Shown: positions 9,512 through 21,130 of the stretch, piece after piece
Numbering within the stretch: the first letter of the stretch is position 1
Layout of the letters: every line of letters begins with the position of its first letter
Source of the DNA: Strigamia acuminata
Lineage: Eukaryota; Arthropoda; Chilopoda; Geophilomorpha; Linotaeniidae
Length of the DNA stretch: 64,000 nucleotides
Direction of reading: 5' to 3'
Assembly: GCA_949358305.1 (NCBI GenBank)
Contig: OX442324.1
Coordinates: forward strand, 4,780,001-4,844,000
Notes under the pieces: model-generated
What the model was told of the DNA's origin: nothing
What the model saw: the letters and a program-made list of their open reading frames with translations, nothing else
The model's database searches: none
Program-made: the position numbers and the translations under genes

Positions 9512-11461
9512 CTATCCGAACCAATGGTCTCCCATGCAATCACGGGTCCATTCCGTTTGGCAAATCCAACACCAATGAAATCCACACTGCGGCCGAGTGC
9601 AAACCATGTGCATGCAACCGCCAGCTCTTTCGGTCGGTGTACGACATTTTGGACATGGTTTCGTCACAATTGTAACTCCGCTTTTGTTTACATTCCAACT
9701 TGAATTATCAGCTAGCGTCGCGTCGATTGTGAATGCAACCTGAAACAAAAAAATTAAAAATTAAAAATATTTCCTCCTACAAATCGCGATGATACATCAC
9801 TTACAGTGCTACCGGAAGCCGACAATTCACTTTCTTCACATTCTCCCAGATGAAAACCGCGCAGACAATTTCGGCAAAATACAAACTTGATTTTGAAAAA
9901 AGAAAAAATATTTTTTTTTTAAATTTCGTTGTTTGATTGAATTAAAACGGTTTGATTTACTCCACAGCCTTGTCCACCCTGTTGAATACACGTGATTTTT
10001 CTGCAGTCGGGATCGGGAAGAATTCCGGCACCGCAACCAGGAACTGGACATAAGACACCACCCGCTTGGAGTAAACATTCTTCGGCTCCAAACCGTTGAT
10101 AACGTTCGTACTAAACGCAAACACGAAATGTAATTATTCACTGTAGTTTAATATGTTCTGATTTTTCGCACCTGTTCATCGCCAAGCAACCTGAAATGAT
10201 GAGTTTCTTCTATAAGCGAGTTTTCGCACCCAGCGGGACAAGACAACGTGTATCCGAAGGTTTTATCTTGGATAAATTGTCGTTCATTAAGTCGTGAAAA
10301 GCAGTACAGTTGAAAACACTCGACACAAATCACGTGGGCACTTTCACATGGAAAAACGATGACTGGATCGCTACAGTTGAAATTAAATAGGTAAGCCTAT
10401 AAATTAAGGTTAAAATTATTACTTATTTTCCGTGCAAATTAGACAATTAAGATTTATGATGTTTGTTCGAATGAGATTAAGAGCAACGCAAGTCTCGTCT
10501 TCACCAGATGGATGACTAGCACATTTAAAGTAGAATTCCTAAAATTGAATCAAGAAAAATTAATTAATTTGAAATTGTTTTTGTTTCAATTTGAATTTAT
10601 AATTTTATGGTACCGCATATTTGCCCTGACACGATTCCATTTGGCATTTGCCTTCAATCCGTTGTTGGATTAAAACATCTTGCCAGCCACAAGGATCCTG
10701 CATTTAAACTCCTCGTTTTTACTCAGTTTCTTTTCATATTTTTTTATTCCTGTCGATTGAGTTACCTGTGAAACGGTTAAAGTCCCTTGTTTGCATAAAT
10801 TGCATCTCACGCGTAGTTTGCCCGGTTGTAAACTTTTGCACAGATTTGAGCAATAAACGTAAAAATTTATCTGTTTCTTTGGCTCCGTTACTGACATTTG
10901 AAAAGTAAAAAATTTAAAACATAAAAAAATGTTTTTCTAACATTTTTTATAGTTACAATTTCGTGTTTTATTAGTTTCCTCACACGTCGATGTTGAGTTG
11001 AAATTCAATTTGATCAGATTTGCAGTAATAGAGTCATCAAGTTCACTTGTCTCAATGGATAAACTCGGTTTCAAGGTGCGCACAGCATGAATTATGCTTT
11101 GTTGAGTCATTTCATAATCCTTTAAAAAAAATAAAACAAAAAATGTAATTTAATTGAGGATCAAATGTGAAATTACAATTTGTTAATTCACCTCTAGCGA
11201 CACAGGATCTTGTAACTCCCTCCCAGCAAAAATCAGTTTGATGTTTCTCGCTGGGACCTTAATTTTATCACTTAAATTATCCTTTAAAATTTTTACTGTC
11301 CACTTAGGATCAACATCCATCTGAATATATTGCGACGAGTTGAATTTAATATTCACTACAAGGGCATCCGGCATTTTTACTTGCTTTTTGAACCAACCGA
11401 TTGTCAACAACTCTGATAAAACACGGAAAATAGAAGTCAGTAGGGAATTGATGATGCCCAT
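9512..11461 (-). CDS. park: Parkin, RBR E3 ubiquitin ligase
   Basis: Nine exons join in frame to 471 aa (human 465): 11192-11461, 10957-11119, 10766-10890, 10614-10697, 10423-10538, 10172-10370, 9961-10110, 9805-9885 and 9512-9739. The Ubl domain has FAGREL and TQQSIIH, keeping the Ser that PINK1 phosphorylates (Ser65 in human). RING0 ([19 protein letters not shown]), RING1 ([10 protein letters not shown]), IBR (GFHLGEC) and RING2 (KPCPKC, AGGCMHM) follow in order. The catalytic Cys is residue 438. The protein ends CMGDHWFG like the fly protein, and a 29-residue hydrophobic/amphipathic extension precedes the Ubl, as in Drosophila. Parkin marks damaged mitochondria for mitophagy. The residue at human Glu444 is His here. 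Confidence 0.95.
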
Positions 11462-11855
11462 AATCGGTTAAATAGTTCGTAGAAGCAGAAATCTGAGATG
11501 TGGGCATCCAACGACGCCATTTGCAAAACCGGTCACAAACAATTTGGCCCGAATGGTTGCCATGTAGTTGCTATGGCACAATGGAAAGCGATCAGCTGGG
11601 AGGGAGGAAGTGAGATTCCAAATAGCAAATAAGAAACACGATTGCTATCTCAACGAATATGTTCTTTTGAGAGTACTAGATAAATTTTTTTTCAAATTAT
11701 ATAATTGCAAAAATGCTTTGTTAAAATTATCATGCTTTTATTAAATTCGACCTTCGCCATCAACGCGATATCATTCCATATTCGTATCCACCAGTTGCAC
11801 ACATAGCAGCCCAAATTGACCAAACTTTATTTCTCTATCTATTTTTCTATAGAAC
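11462..11855. promoter_or_regulatory. divergent promoter region between parkin and MGST3
   Basis: This 394-bp gap separates two divergent start codons. It contains GTTGCCATG at 11556 and GTTGCTATGG at 11567, which resemble RFX X-box half sites. I saw no TATA box. Both genes probably share it; this is inference. Confidence 0.4.
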
Positions 11856-12617
11856 ATGACGAATCCCGTACAAATTATCGTAAGTAAGGAGTATGGCTAC
11901 GTCGTTTTGGTGGGGATTGGATCTGTTTTCCTGAATTTTTGGCTTGGAATGAATGTAGGCAAAGCCAGGAGGAAATATAACGTCGAAGTAATCAATGTTG
12001 ATAGAAATTTGATCAAAATTTGACGAAATTAATTTTTCATTTTTATCAAAAATTTCAGTATCCGATTATGTATCACAGTTCGCATCATTTATTCAATTGC
12101 ATACAGAGAGCTCACCAGAATACGTAAGGATTGGTTTGCATCTTGCGCAACTTTTTCCTCAAAGTTGTAACGCCTTATCTTTTGTTTTGCAGATTGGAAA
12201 ATTATCCGCAATTTTTGGCTTTGTTGTTTTTGGGAGGTTTGGATAGTCCTGTAAGTTTTTTCTGGATATTGGTATTAGTATTTTTCAATTATATTATTTT
12301 ATTTTTTATTTTTTGAAGATTGGTAGTGCAATTTCTGGACTGATTTGGATTGCTGGTCGAATTGTGTTTGCTAAGGGTTACTACACCGGAGGTGAAAAAA
12401 ATAAATCAAATATGGCTGGATGTAGAAATGTGTTTTATTTTGATGTTGAATTTATTTAGAACCAAAAAAACGAGCTTATGGGGCCTTCGGTTACGTCGGG
12501 TTGTTGGGTTTGGTCATTTTTTCCATTCGTTTCTCTCTGCATTTACTGAGTCCGACTCCGGAAAAGATTCTTCTTCCACCTATCAAAGCCAGTACAGCGC
12601 CAGTTAGTTTGCACTAA
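11856..12617 (+). CDS. MGST3: microsomal glutathione S-transferase 3 (MAPEG family)
   Basis: Five exons (11856-11987, 12059-12123, 12193-12250, 12319-12391, 12460-12617) join in frame to 161 aa, the family length (human 152). The start VSKEYGYVVL, the MAPEG motif KARRKYNVEYPIMY, FNCIQRAHQNTLENYPQFL and the FAKGYYTGEPKKR segment all match MGST3. It should be a four-helix ER membrane enzyme with glutathione transferase, peroxidase and leukotriene C4 synthase-type activity. The exon-1 stop-free reading from the ATG at 11856 gives seven residues before the conserved SKEYG. The poly(A) signal AATAAA lies near 12690. Confidence 0.93.
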
Positions 12618-13291
12618 ATCAAAGTGTGAAAATTTCAGTGTAATTTGAAATAAGAATTTTGCTCAGTTATTGTAACTATAAAAATTTTAATAAATCATGT
12701 TTCATTCGGATGTAAAAAAATAATTAGTGCAGTAACTTAATTTTATCGCGGTGTCTCTCTCGGTCTTGATTTCTACTTGGACGAACCTTTAGACTATTAA
12801 TCCAAGGTGTTCATCCTACATGGCCTTGGAAGTTTTTAAACATGTGTGGGATTCCAGTTCACTTATGAATTCAATACTGTACGAGAAACAGGAAGCTTAA
12901 TAAAATGACGTCACATCTATGAGGAGGCCGGTCTTTCTGCGCATGCCCACTTTACTTCTCTTTCGCGAATGATAAATTGGGACAACAGACGACGAAAGTG
13001 GTTGAAGCCAAGTTTTCTGCGTCGTTCGATTTGAAAAATTCACCACTATTTTGTTTTTTATAACAATCAACTAAAACTTTGTGATACACTTTTAATTTAC
13101 GTACGTAAAGTAAGTTAGTTTTAATTGACAACTGAAAGTTAAACCTAAGATAAATTCAAAAAAGTGTGTTGCAAGTTTGATTAAATAGAAATAAAAATTC
13201 ATTTAACTTGTAGTTATCACTAATGTTAATTGGTAGACGGTAATAAGTTTAATTCTGAATGAAACAAGTTTTCTATTTTTTATTTGCAGTC
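12618..13291 (+). promoter_or_regulatory. intergenic region and promoter of the 13.3-kb gene
   Basis: After the MGST3 poly(A) site this stretch holds a perfect cyclic-AMP response element TGACGTCA at 12906-12913 and an NRF1-like TGCGCATGCC at 12938. A noncoding first exon probably follows, since the coding start sits two bases after a splice acceptor at 13289. No ORF of note is present. Confidence 0.45.
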
Positions 13292-15626
13292 ATGCCGTCC
13301 CCGGTAGAACCAGAGGAAACGGTGGAAGAGATAGAGAATGCCTTGTTGGAAATGTGTGGGAACAGTAGAGCCAGACAGAATTCGATGGAGGATGATTACC
13401 AAGCTGTTTTGGCCGAACTATTGTTGTATTTTCGCGTAAGAAAAAAAAATTGATAAATAACGAAATAGTATTAAACATATTTGAATTAGATTCCACCTTG
13501 TCCACTCGCGGACAATAACGATGAGAATTACGTGACGAAATTAACTTACAATGATGGGCGTTTAAAGCACTTTACTGCCTGGTTAAACGCGACGTATTCC
13601 ACGAGCAGCGGAGAAAATTCGTACGAGAGAAGATCCGCGCCGATAATAGACATTGCTTCACCGGAACCGGAGGAAAATTATCATTATTACCGCAGACCCG
13701 AGCCAAGTGTCAACGAAGAAGAATCGAAGATTGAATCCGCTCATTCTATGGTGAAATTAGAATACCAACAAACTTCGCAAGAGGTTCCGGCGACGATAGA
13801 CATTGCTTCACCGGAACCGGAAGACCATTATTACAACGACGAATGGGTGCCAGATATAAATGAAGGAGCGACGTTTTTACCATCGCGAATTGAATCTACT
13901 CATTCTCCGGTCAAGTTGCGATCACGGCCAACTTCGTTCGATCTTCCGTCCTTTTCGTTGGCACAAAGAACGTGCACGTTTTCACCGCCGCTTCCTCCAT
14001 CGTTGCCACCCGTTTCACCATCGCCGCCACAACCCCCAGGTCAGTTGCCACTGCCCCCGCCCCCGCCACCTCCCAGTATGCTGCCATTGCCGACTGTGGA
14101 ACATTTGATTGAAATGATGATGAGCGAAGGAGGCTCAAATAATAAAACTGGTTAGTATTAAAAAATATATAAGAAATATTTTTTTTTTGTTAATCAATTT
14201 TGAACAAATAAATTAATAAAGTAATATTTGGATTTAATTAGTGTTCTTTATTTTACGAAAAGGAATAATAATAATAATAATAATAATTTTAGGTTTTTAT
14301 CATTTTTCAGATCAGTTCAGATCACCCGAGGTTAAATCAGAGTGGGGACATAACAACAACGATGCTTCTCCGACGAATGCAGATCCACACGATGTTAAAT
14401 TTTCAATTAGTTTGGAACAGGTTAAACCTGAAGAGAAGGAGTTGGCCGTAGATTTTGAAGCTACAACGAGCTCAACGAGCGAAAGAGCAAAAGATGAGCC
14501 GAACGACGACTTTATTCCGTTGCCGGATATATTAAGGGACGAGGATGACGACGACGACATGGCATTTGTTGGAAAGAGCGAAAAAACTGAAAACGAACTT
14601 GAAGAAATGGATGTAGAAGAACCAGAGCCGACACCAGAAAGCAAACAAGAATCTAACCAATTTATGATGCCATCTGGAAGGCCCGTGAGGCGGGGATTCC
14701 TAAACATCTTCGAATCGTTTTCATTATCCGATGGACAGGCAAATTCATCAGCGATAGATGACGACAGCATTGCAGTTGGTGGCGTGGAGGACAACTGGCC
14801 GGACGCCAGTGTGGAAGGCGAGCCGATCGCTTCGACGAGTAAGGTGATGACGAGCAAGGTGAAGACCCCCGGTGAGATTAAATTGCCTTTCATCAGCAAA
14901 GACGAAAGCGAAAATAAGGACAACGAGGATCCCGAATGGGAAGCGATGAAGAAAATTGCAAACGATGACGAGCGCTATAAAGTTGTGCGCTTGCGATGGA
15001 AGAATTTAGTCGTTCCAGACCCGAATATAAATTTAACCAGCCACATGTTCCGGGTGAAGAGAACTGGGGCTACGCCCGGAAAGAGGAAAAGGTCGTCGGA
15101 CGGTAACAAGCAAGACCCGAAAAAAAGGCGAAGCTGTACCGAGTATTTCGACGGAGAAATGAGTAAAATGAAAGGTCGCTTGGCGGACGCGAAGTTCAAA
15201 CAGAAGTACGATTACGATATGAGGAAAGCAAGGCTGAAAGATGAAATGCTGCTGGAGCAGCAGAAGATCCAAAGGCGCTTTGGCTCGCGGAGAGAAAAAA
15301 GGGACGCCAACATTTCGTTGTTGCATGAGCAGTTAGTTCGAGACCAAACGGAATTGAACGACGAGTTTCAGTATACTAGCGACCGGCTGGATAGTACTCA
15401 TGAAAAGAATTTAGTTATTGCGACCAAACCACTGTATGTGGAAATGGATAAAATCAAAAAAGTCAAGGCGGAAGTACTTGCTTTCAATAAGTATTACAGC
15501 GGCTTGAAGAACTCTTCCCTGTCAAATGTCGACAGAACAATGCTCGATGAAGATCGATACAATGAGATTATGGAAATCGAAAATGTGTACGGGTTTTTTG
15601 AACGCTTTTACATAGTGCCGAAATAA
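13292..15626 (+). CDS. acidic, Pro-rich protein of unknown function with C-terminal coiled coil
   Basis: Three exons (13292-13435, 13490-14150, 14311-15626) join in frame to 706 aa. I do not recognise the family. An imperfect tandem duplication of ~50 residues is visible near the N-terminus: IDIASPEPE, then paired Tyr, then a Pro-x-NE stretch, then IESxHSxVKL, twice. A run of Pro-rich sequence follows, then a long acidic Ser/Glu/Asp region with polyAsp. A basic patch (PGKRKRSSDGNKQDPKKRRS) looks like a nuclear localisation signal. The last ~150 residues are Lys/Glu/Arg rich with heptad-like Leu/Met spacing, probably coiled coil. Layout suggests a nuclear scaffold or chromatin cofactor (SDS3/BRMS1-like proteins have a comparable tail), but that is a guess. 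Confidence 0.8.
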
Positions 15627-16154
15627 GTTCTTCTTTCATTTTGGGAGTTTCACTGAGGGAGGATTAAAGCTGATTTAATTTACCTGTGAAATTTTTTTTT
15701 TTTTTATGTGTAAACATACTCATCAATTCAAGAATTTTTTTTTCTGTTGAAGAATTGAATACTTTTTTTTGTATTTAACTTATGTTTTTTTTTCTCCTTT
15801 TTTGTTCGTTTTACGACCGAATTGTAGCTATTTGTTCCATGTAACTGGTCTGAATAAAAACTGGCTACCAACTTGTCATTTTATGCATATTCGAAGCTAA
15901 AATTTCATTCCGAGATACATTAAATTATAAAGCGGAACCACTGATTAGTTCGGACTGCCCCTGGTGTCATTTGTGCAAACTAAAACCAAATATCCCATAG
16001 CAACGGAAGTGAAGCCAAGTCGAAAGAGTTATTTTAAATAATCTCTGATCCGGAACCGTTATGTCTTATATACACACATAAAAGTAGCACGTTATCATAA
16101 CGTTTAACAAGTGTCAAGAAATGAAAAGTTGAGATTTATTCATTAATTTCCAAG
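15627..16154. other. intergenic, T-rich 3' region and upstream region of the 16.2-kb gene
   Basis: Poly-T tracts and AATAAA near 15854 end the upstream gene. CCATAGCAACGG near 15995 resembles an RFX half site. I see no gene in it. Confidence 0.5.
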
Positions 16155-19100
16155 ATGCAGCAGAACTTTATTCAAGATACGAGTGACATGTGCGGTAACA
16201 GAAGGAATAACCCAAGAATATATTTTAGATGGTGTCGTACTGTAGCGACGAAAAGCTCCACCGTGTTACTCATACCGTCGTATTTGAAGGTAAGGAGAGA
16301 AAAAAATAGGTTATGGTGAATTGAGCAGGTGTAAAAATAACACCTGCTCACAATGAACAGCGCACCTGTCGTTGGAATCAATTTCTTAATTTGTATAATG
16401 GAGTGTGAATCTGGTGTCGGTGCCAACTTTTGACCGATTTGCAATACGAGATTATTGACACCAAAATTCATTAGTTCCAAACCGCCGCCTATCTACTATT
16501 CATTGTTTCAGTTTTGTTTTGTTGGTGGTGTTATTTTTTTTTTTCTTTTTTTTTTTTCGTTATTAAAAAAAGAAAGAAGTGTGTCTCATATTTCCTTATT
16601 TTTTTTGTAGCGTCAACCAATTGTGCTGAGTTGGGATAGCAAGCGATTACTATACATATCATCAGATATTCGTACACCGTGCGGTCGACACTCTGCTCAT
16701 GTGCTTATTGATGGTGAATTGTACCCATGTGATAATTTTTCTGTCAATATCTTCATGTTTGAAGTACCTATTTACATAAAAGGTATGTTTTGATGTTACT
16801 ATTTCAGTAGCTGCATTCAAAAAGTGGTGTTTTAAATGATTTAGATGTTCGTGTTTTTATTTTTGTATCATAAAACAAAAGCACAGACGCTAAAAACACT
16901 TGGAGCACGACTTCTTGAATTCAGCTAGTGTTTATTTTTGAAAAATTTAATTTCAACGCGATCACATTTTTTCAATTTGAATTTTTTAAGCAATTTTTCT
17001 GCTCAGCTTTTTGCTCTAATTTTAACAATTACCCTACGTATGCTTTTAATTTTATTTGTAAGTTAAAATGCAGGAATAATATTGGAAATTGATTGCTCAA
17101 TTTGAGGAATTACTATCGTAATAATCAAAATTTGAATGAAATCTTGTGTGTTTATTTAACAATAGTGTTCGTTGCTAGTAAAGTTATTTAACATTTCTGC
17201 TGTATTTGTTAATTTATTGTAGATTCAAGCAGTGATGAGGAGGTTTTCCCACGTTTAAAGCCGTTTAAAAACCAAGAAGACATTTATAAAGATATAAAAC
17301 TGACGATAAGTCGCGATTCTGGTATTCAAGACATGGCTTCGGATTTCGGTAAAAATCCAATGGCGAACGAGAACACACTTGAAAACAATTTTGCATGTGT
17401 GGATGAGATTTTAGATGGAATGGGCTCGCCGGTTTTCTTCGAAAAGGACGCAAACGTCAGTCTGAACCGGTCTCAATCCTTAGGTAGTTGTTTAAACAGA
17501 ATAAGTGAACAGCGAACTTCGACCCCGATTCATCGCAGCTTGGAAAAAATCGTCGTTATGATGCCGGAAAATTTCGACTGCGATTTTGGCAAGAAGAAAT
17601 ATTTCAAGAAATCCATCGAAATCGAACGGAATTTGGAACGATCGTTTACGAGAGTTGAAAAATCCGTCGCTGTCGTCAAAAATGATAGGGAGATTTGCAG
17701 AGGAAGTGAACAAATTACCAAATTTGGACCAGATTCGGTTGACATGCAAAGCTTGAGCAATGTTTTGACAGTTGAATTGAAGGATGAAGAATCGCAGACC
17801 GGCGACGACTGGGAAGATCTGAAAAGAACGAGTGACGACGAGGAATCCGAGAAGGAATCCGAGAAGGAATCCGAGAAGGAATCCGAGAAGGAATCCGAGA
17901 AGGAATCCGAGAAGGAATCTGAGAAGGAATCTGAGAAGGAATCTGAGAAGGAATCTGAGAAGGAGTCTGAGAAGGATTTTGAAAAAGAATTAAGCGAAGA
18001 GAATATCGAACTCCCGGAAGATGAATCTGAACACGCGTCGCGAGAATCTGATTTAATAAAAGAAGAAAATAACGACGAGGATGAAATTACGGAGAACGTT
18101 TGCGATTTCAACCAAGAAGAAGATGAAATTACGGTCGAAAATGATGTAAAAACAACACCCGAAGTCGACGAAAATGTATTGGTTCCAGAAGGACTGAATG
18201 TATCACCGGTGATTGCGGAGAATGAAAACCGTGCAATGGATGATGCCGACCGAGTCTCGAACGACAGCAAAGAATCGTTGGAATCCATTCAGGAGCGCAT
18301 TAGTGCGCACGAAGAACACGTGAGGCAACTCGAAGATGAAATTTCGTTGTTGGACGAGTCGCGCGAGCACCTGCAAAACGAGAACGAAGAACTGCTAGAA
18401 AAGAAACTTTTTATTGCAAATCAGTTGGGCGAGGATCGAGTTGTGTTGACGAAAGAAGTGGAAGAACTGAAGAGCCAAGTGGAGCAGCAGGAAAAGGCGA
18501 ACAATGCACTCGAGTGGGAGGTGCAGGAATTAAGAAATCGTCTGGATAGCAACGATCCGGGGGAAGTTGTGCAACTTCTGGAGGAGATGAAGGTGCTCAG
18601 GGATGAATTGATAACGTTGACGAGCAAGAATAAGGATTTGTACGGCGAAATAGTGGAGTTGAGGGAAGAGAATACCAGTTTGAAGAAGCAGGGCGGCAAC
18701 GAAACATGCAAATTTCATCCGCCTTCGTCGCGGAAAAAGGAGGATTGGTCGTCTTCGGATGCGACTGAGTATCCCGAGTTTCCCGTCGAAATACTCGGCA
18801 GAAATAGTCGGTCGTTGGGAGTTCAAACGTGCTTGAGATCGCTGGAAAAGGAGAAGAGAAGACGGAAAACGAAAAGAAAGGCAATGAAGAAGGGCAGGCG
18901 AGACAGAGACGACGACAGCTATTCTAGCGGAAGCTCGACTGATTTTCTGTTAGAAAAGGCTGACGACGTCGTAAGGAAGTCGATGGAAGAACTTTTAGGT
19001 ATTTTAACAGAAGTTATTTTTTAAATTATATTTATTTATTTATTTATTTATGTATTTACAGATGACGATTGCGAGGATTGTAAAAAACAGCACAAAGTTA

Positions 19101-19665
19101 TTAAGTTTGGACATTCTGCCATTAGCATCAAACGACCAACAGCTGATGTCTCAATTTCCTGTCGTTGTAAGTTATTTTTTTCTCCTTTTCTTATTAAGTA
19201 GTTTATTTTCTAAATTTAGTACACCGTTTGTTTTATTTAATTTAATTTATTTATTTTATTATTTTTTTGTTTGAATTTATAGCTTTTGCCAAATATCCAT
19301 CTCCATTTATTCCTAAATCAATATTTGACCTAAATCGCGGTTTGCCTATCAAATTCATGCATCCATTAACTAGTTGTGTGGGGGAAGGAATTGTACAGTC
19401 GATATCGAACGATAAATTCGATTGCGTTCACGTGCGATTAAGCGATTCTTTTGCGATTAAAGATAAATCAAGTTTTTGGTAATTTTATTTTTTTATCTAT
19501 CATTTGATTCTTTATTTATTACTTTCTAATTTTAATTCACAACTTTAATCGATAAAGTTAGATGACAAATCTAATTTTTTTTTCTTTAAATTCTCTTTTT
19601 TTTATAGTGAAGATAACGAAATCATATCCGTCCCATTAAGGAAAGTAATTCTAGCATGGAGGTAG
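16155..19665 (+). CDS. large acidic coiled-coil protein of unknown function
   Basis: Six exons (16155-16289, 16611-16782, 17223-18998, 19062-19166, 19283-19478, 19608-19665) join in consistent phase to 813 aa. The first ~100 residues are globular-looking, including KRQPIVLSWDSKRLLYISS and CGRHSAHVLIDGE. The middle is very acidic, with eleven ESEK repeats. A clear coiled coil follows (from about SIQERISAHEEHVRQLEDEI through VELREENTSLKK), then a basic KR-rich stretch. The C-terminus has a Cys-x2-Cys pair (CEDCKKQH) and a folded ~110-residue segment containing GEGIVQSISNDKFDCVHVRL. I know no family with this order. Membrane segments and a signal peptide are absent, so it is probably cytoplasmic or cytoskeletal. 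The start ATG opens an exon with no earlier in-frame Met. Confidence 0.78.
17843..17974 (+). repeat. 12-bp tandem array coding (Glu-Ser-Glu-Lys)11
   Basis: Eleven copies of the 12-mer GAATCCGAGAAG, the later ones with GAATCT. Near identity at synonymous sites suggests recent expansion by slippage; length polymorphism is likely. Confidence 0.9.
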
Positions 19666-20563
19666 TGAGAGCTAATAATAAATGTTTAGATTGAAATTGT
19701 TCTTCTAGTAATTTTTGTAACATTTTTATTTGACTGTATTTTTAATATACGTTTTTAATTACATGTAATTGTGATGGACTGTGATGAAAGTACAATGCAA
19801 TTGTTATAGAGTTAAAGTTGGAAAATGTAAGTATACACGACAAATGTGTAGTGTGCGTTGGAAAAATAAACACAAAAGCAAGAAGCATCAAGTAAATAGT
19901 TAAATTTTATTTTGTGATGGTACGGGAACTGCCACTGCGATTAGATATTATATGTTAAGCAAGAAATGAGATGAATGACTCATCTGGAGTCAATCGGAAG
20001 TGTGTTGATGATGTCGTGGACAAAAAAACAGTTTAGGCTTAGAATAAATATGAATAAATATATTACGTTTGACATGCAGGGAGAAAGTTTAATCTTTGTT
20101 ATTACAGAATATTTGAGAATAGAATTTTGTGACATTTCCTACAGATGTAGTTTTATTTTAACAGGTGCCAAAAAATTTATGGGGTTAATTTTTTATCACT
20201 AGGTGGAATAAGTGTGGCAGGAAATTGACATACTTCTAGAAGACTCCATGATTTGTGATTGGCTGTGCATGCCAGTATTATTTTGCATATTTTTTTTTTA
20301 AACTTGTCTTTGAGCGAAGTTTTGCCATTCGGTGTTCCGACTCGGTGGACGACATTACGACGTAGACGTTCTGGATTTAATATGGTGAGTAAATTCGTTT
20401 TTTATTTTATTTTACACTTTGTTATTTTATTTTATTGTGGTTTGTTTCGCCGTTAAGTTAAAAAGCGCAAGAAATTTTAATTAGTTTTCTAGCGCGTCTT
20501 TTTTGCAGTTAATTATAGAAGTTTACCGACTTGTTTTTTCTACCGTAACTTTATATTTGTAGC

Positions 20564-20705
20564 GCTTTACAAATGGCGTGCGCTTGTTTAATTTGTTGCT
20601 TTCATTTTAGTTTTGACTTTTTGTCTATATTTTGTAGCGCAATACTTACAAATGGCGTGCGCAAGATGTTTAATTTGTTATTTTCATTTTAATTTTTACC
20701 TTTTC
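20564..20705 (+). repeat. two imperfect copies of a ~70-bp intronic segment
   Basis: Both copies contain TTTGTAGCGC, then TACAAATGGCGTGCGC, then TTTAATTTGTT and TTCATTTTA in the same order. The first is near 20564-20628 and the second near 20629-20705. Function is not evident. Confidence 0.7.
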
Positions 20706-20888
20706 TGTTTTGTGTGGTTTGTTAATTTTACACATTACATTAATTGTATATTTATTTTTTAGATTCCTGTGCCAACCCGGAGGATTCAGCACGGAAGACA
20801 TTTATTTACATTAATTTTTTTTATGTATTTCGTTCTTTGTATTATACAATTAATTAATTGCAATAAAATTTATTTGTGTTGTGTCTTT

Positions 20889-20928
20889 ATAATTTTTATG
20901 TAGTTGAATAAAACTACATAAAAATTAT
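20889..20928. repeat. perfect 17-bp inverted repeat with 6-base loop
   Basis: ATAATTTTTATGTAGTT at 20889-20905 is exactly complementary to 20912-20928. It lies just after an AATAAA, so it may be a 3'-end hairpin or a remnant of a foldback element. Confidence 0.7.
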
Positions 20929-21130
20929 AATTACATGTATATACTTTAAATTAAAATTTGTTGTCATTTAATTAACAAACATTCAAATAAAATGGGGAAT
21001 CTGTATACCCACCCTCCATCCCCCTTTTTTAGTCTAAGTCCAAACCTATAAAAATTTGGCAGCGATTCGCCTTATTGATTTTTGGACTTAGAAAAATTTT
21101 GCAGAAATGACAGCTTATAGAAAATAAAAC

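Larger units (their letters stand above)
20240..20940 (+). other. possible spliced transcript of unknown type
   Basis: A GATTGGCT (CCAAT-box) sequence near 20258 is followed by a GC-richer stretch ending ATG|GTGAGT at about 20383. A plausible acceptor (TTTTTTAG) precedes ATTCCTGTGCC near 20761. The joined reading frame is short and hydrophobic with no recognisable domain. It may be a noncoding host transcript; expression data are needed to call it a gene. Confidence 0.25.

Noticed and set aside
17530-18288. 252-aa Ser-rich minus-strand ORF
   Set aside because: Mirror of the ESEK repeat coding sequence on the other strand.
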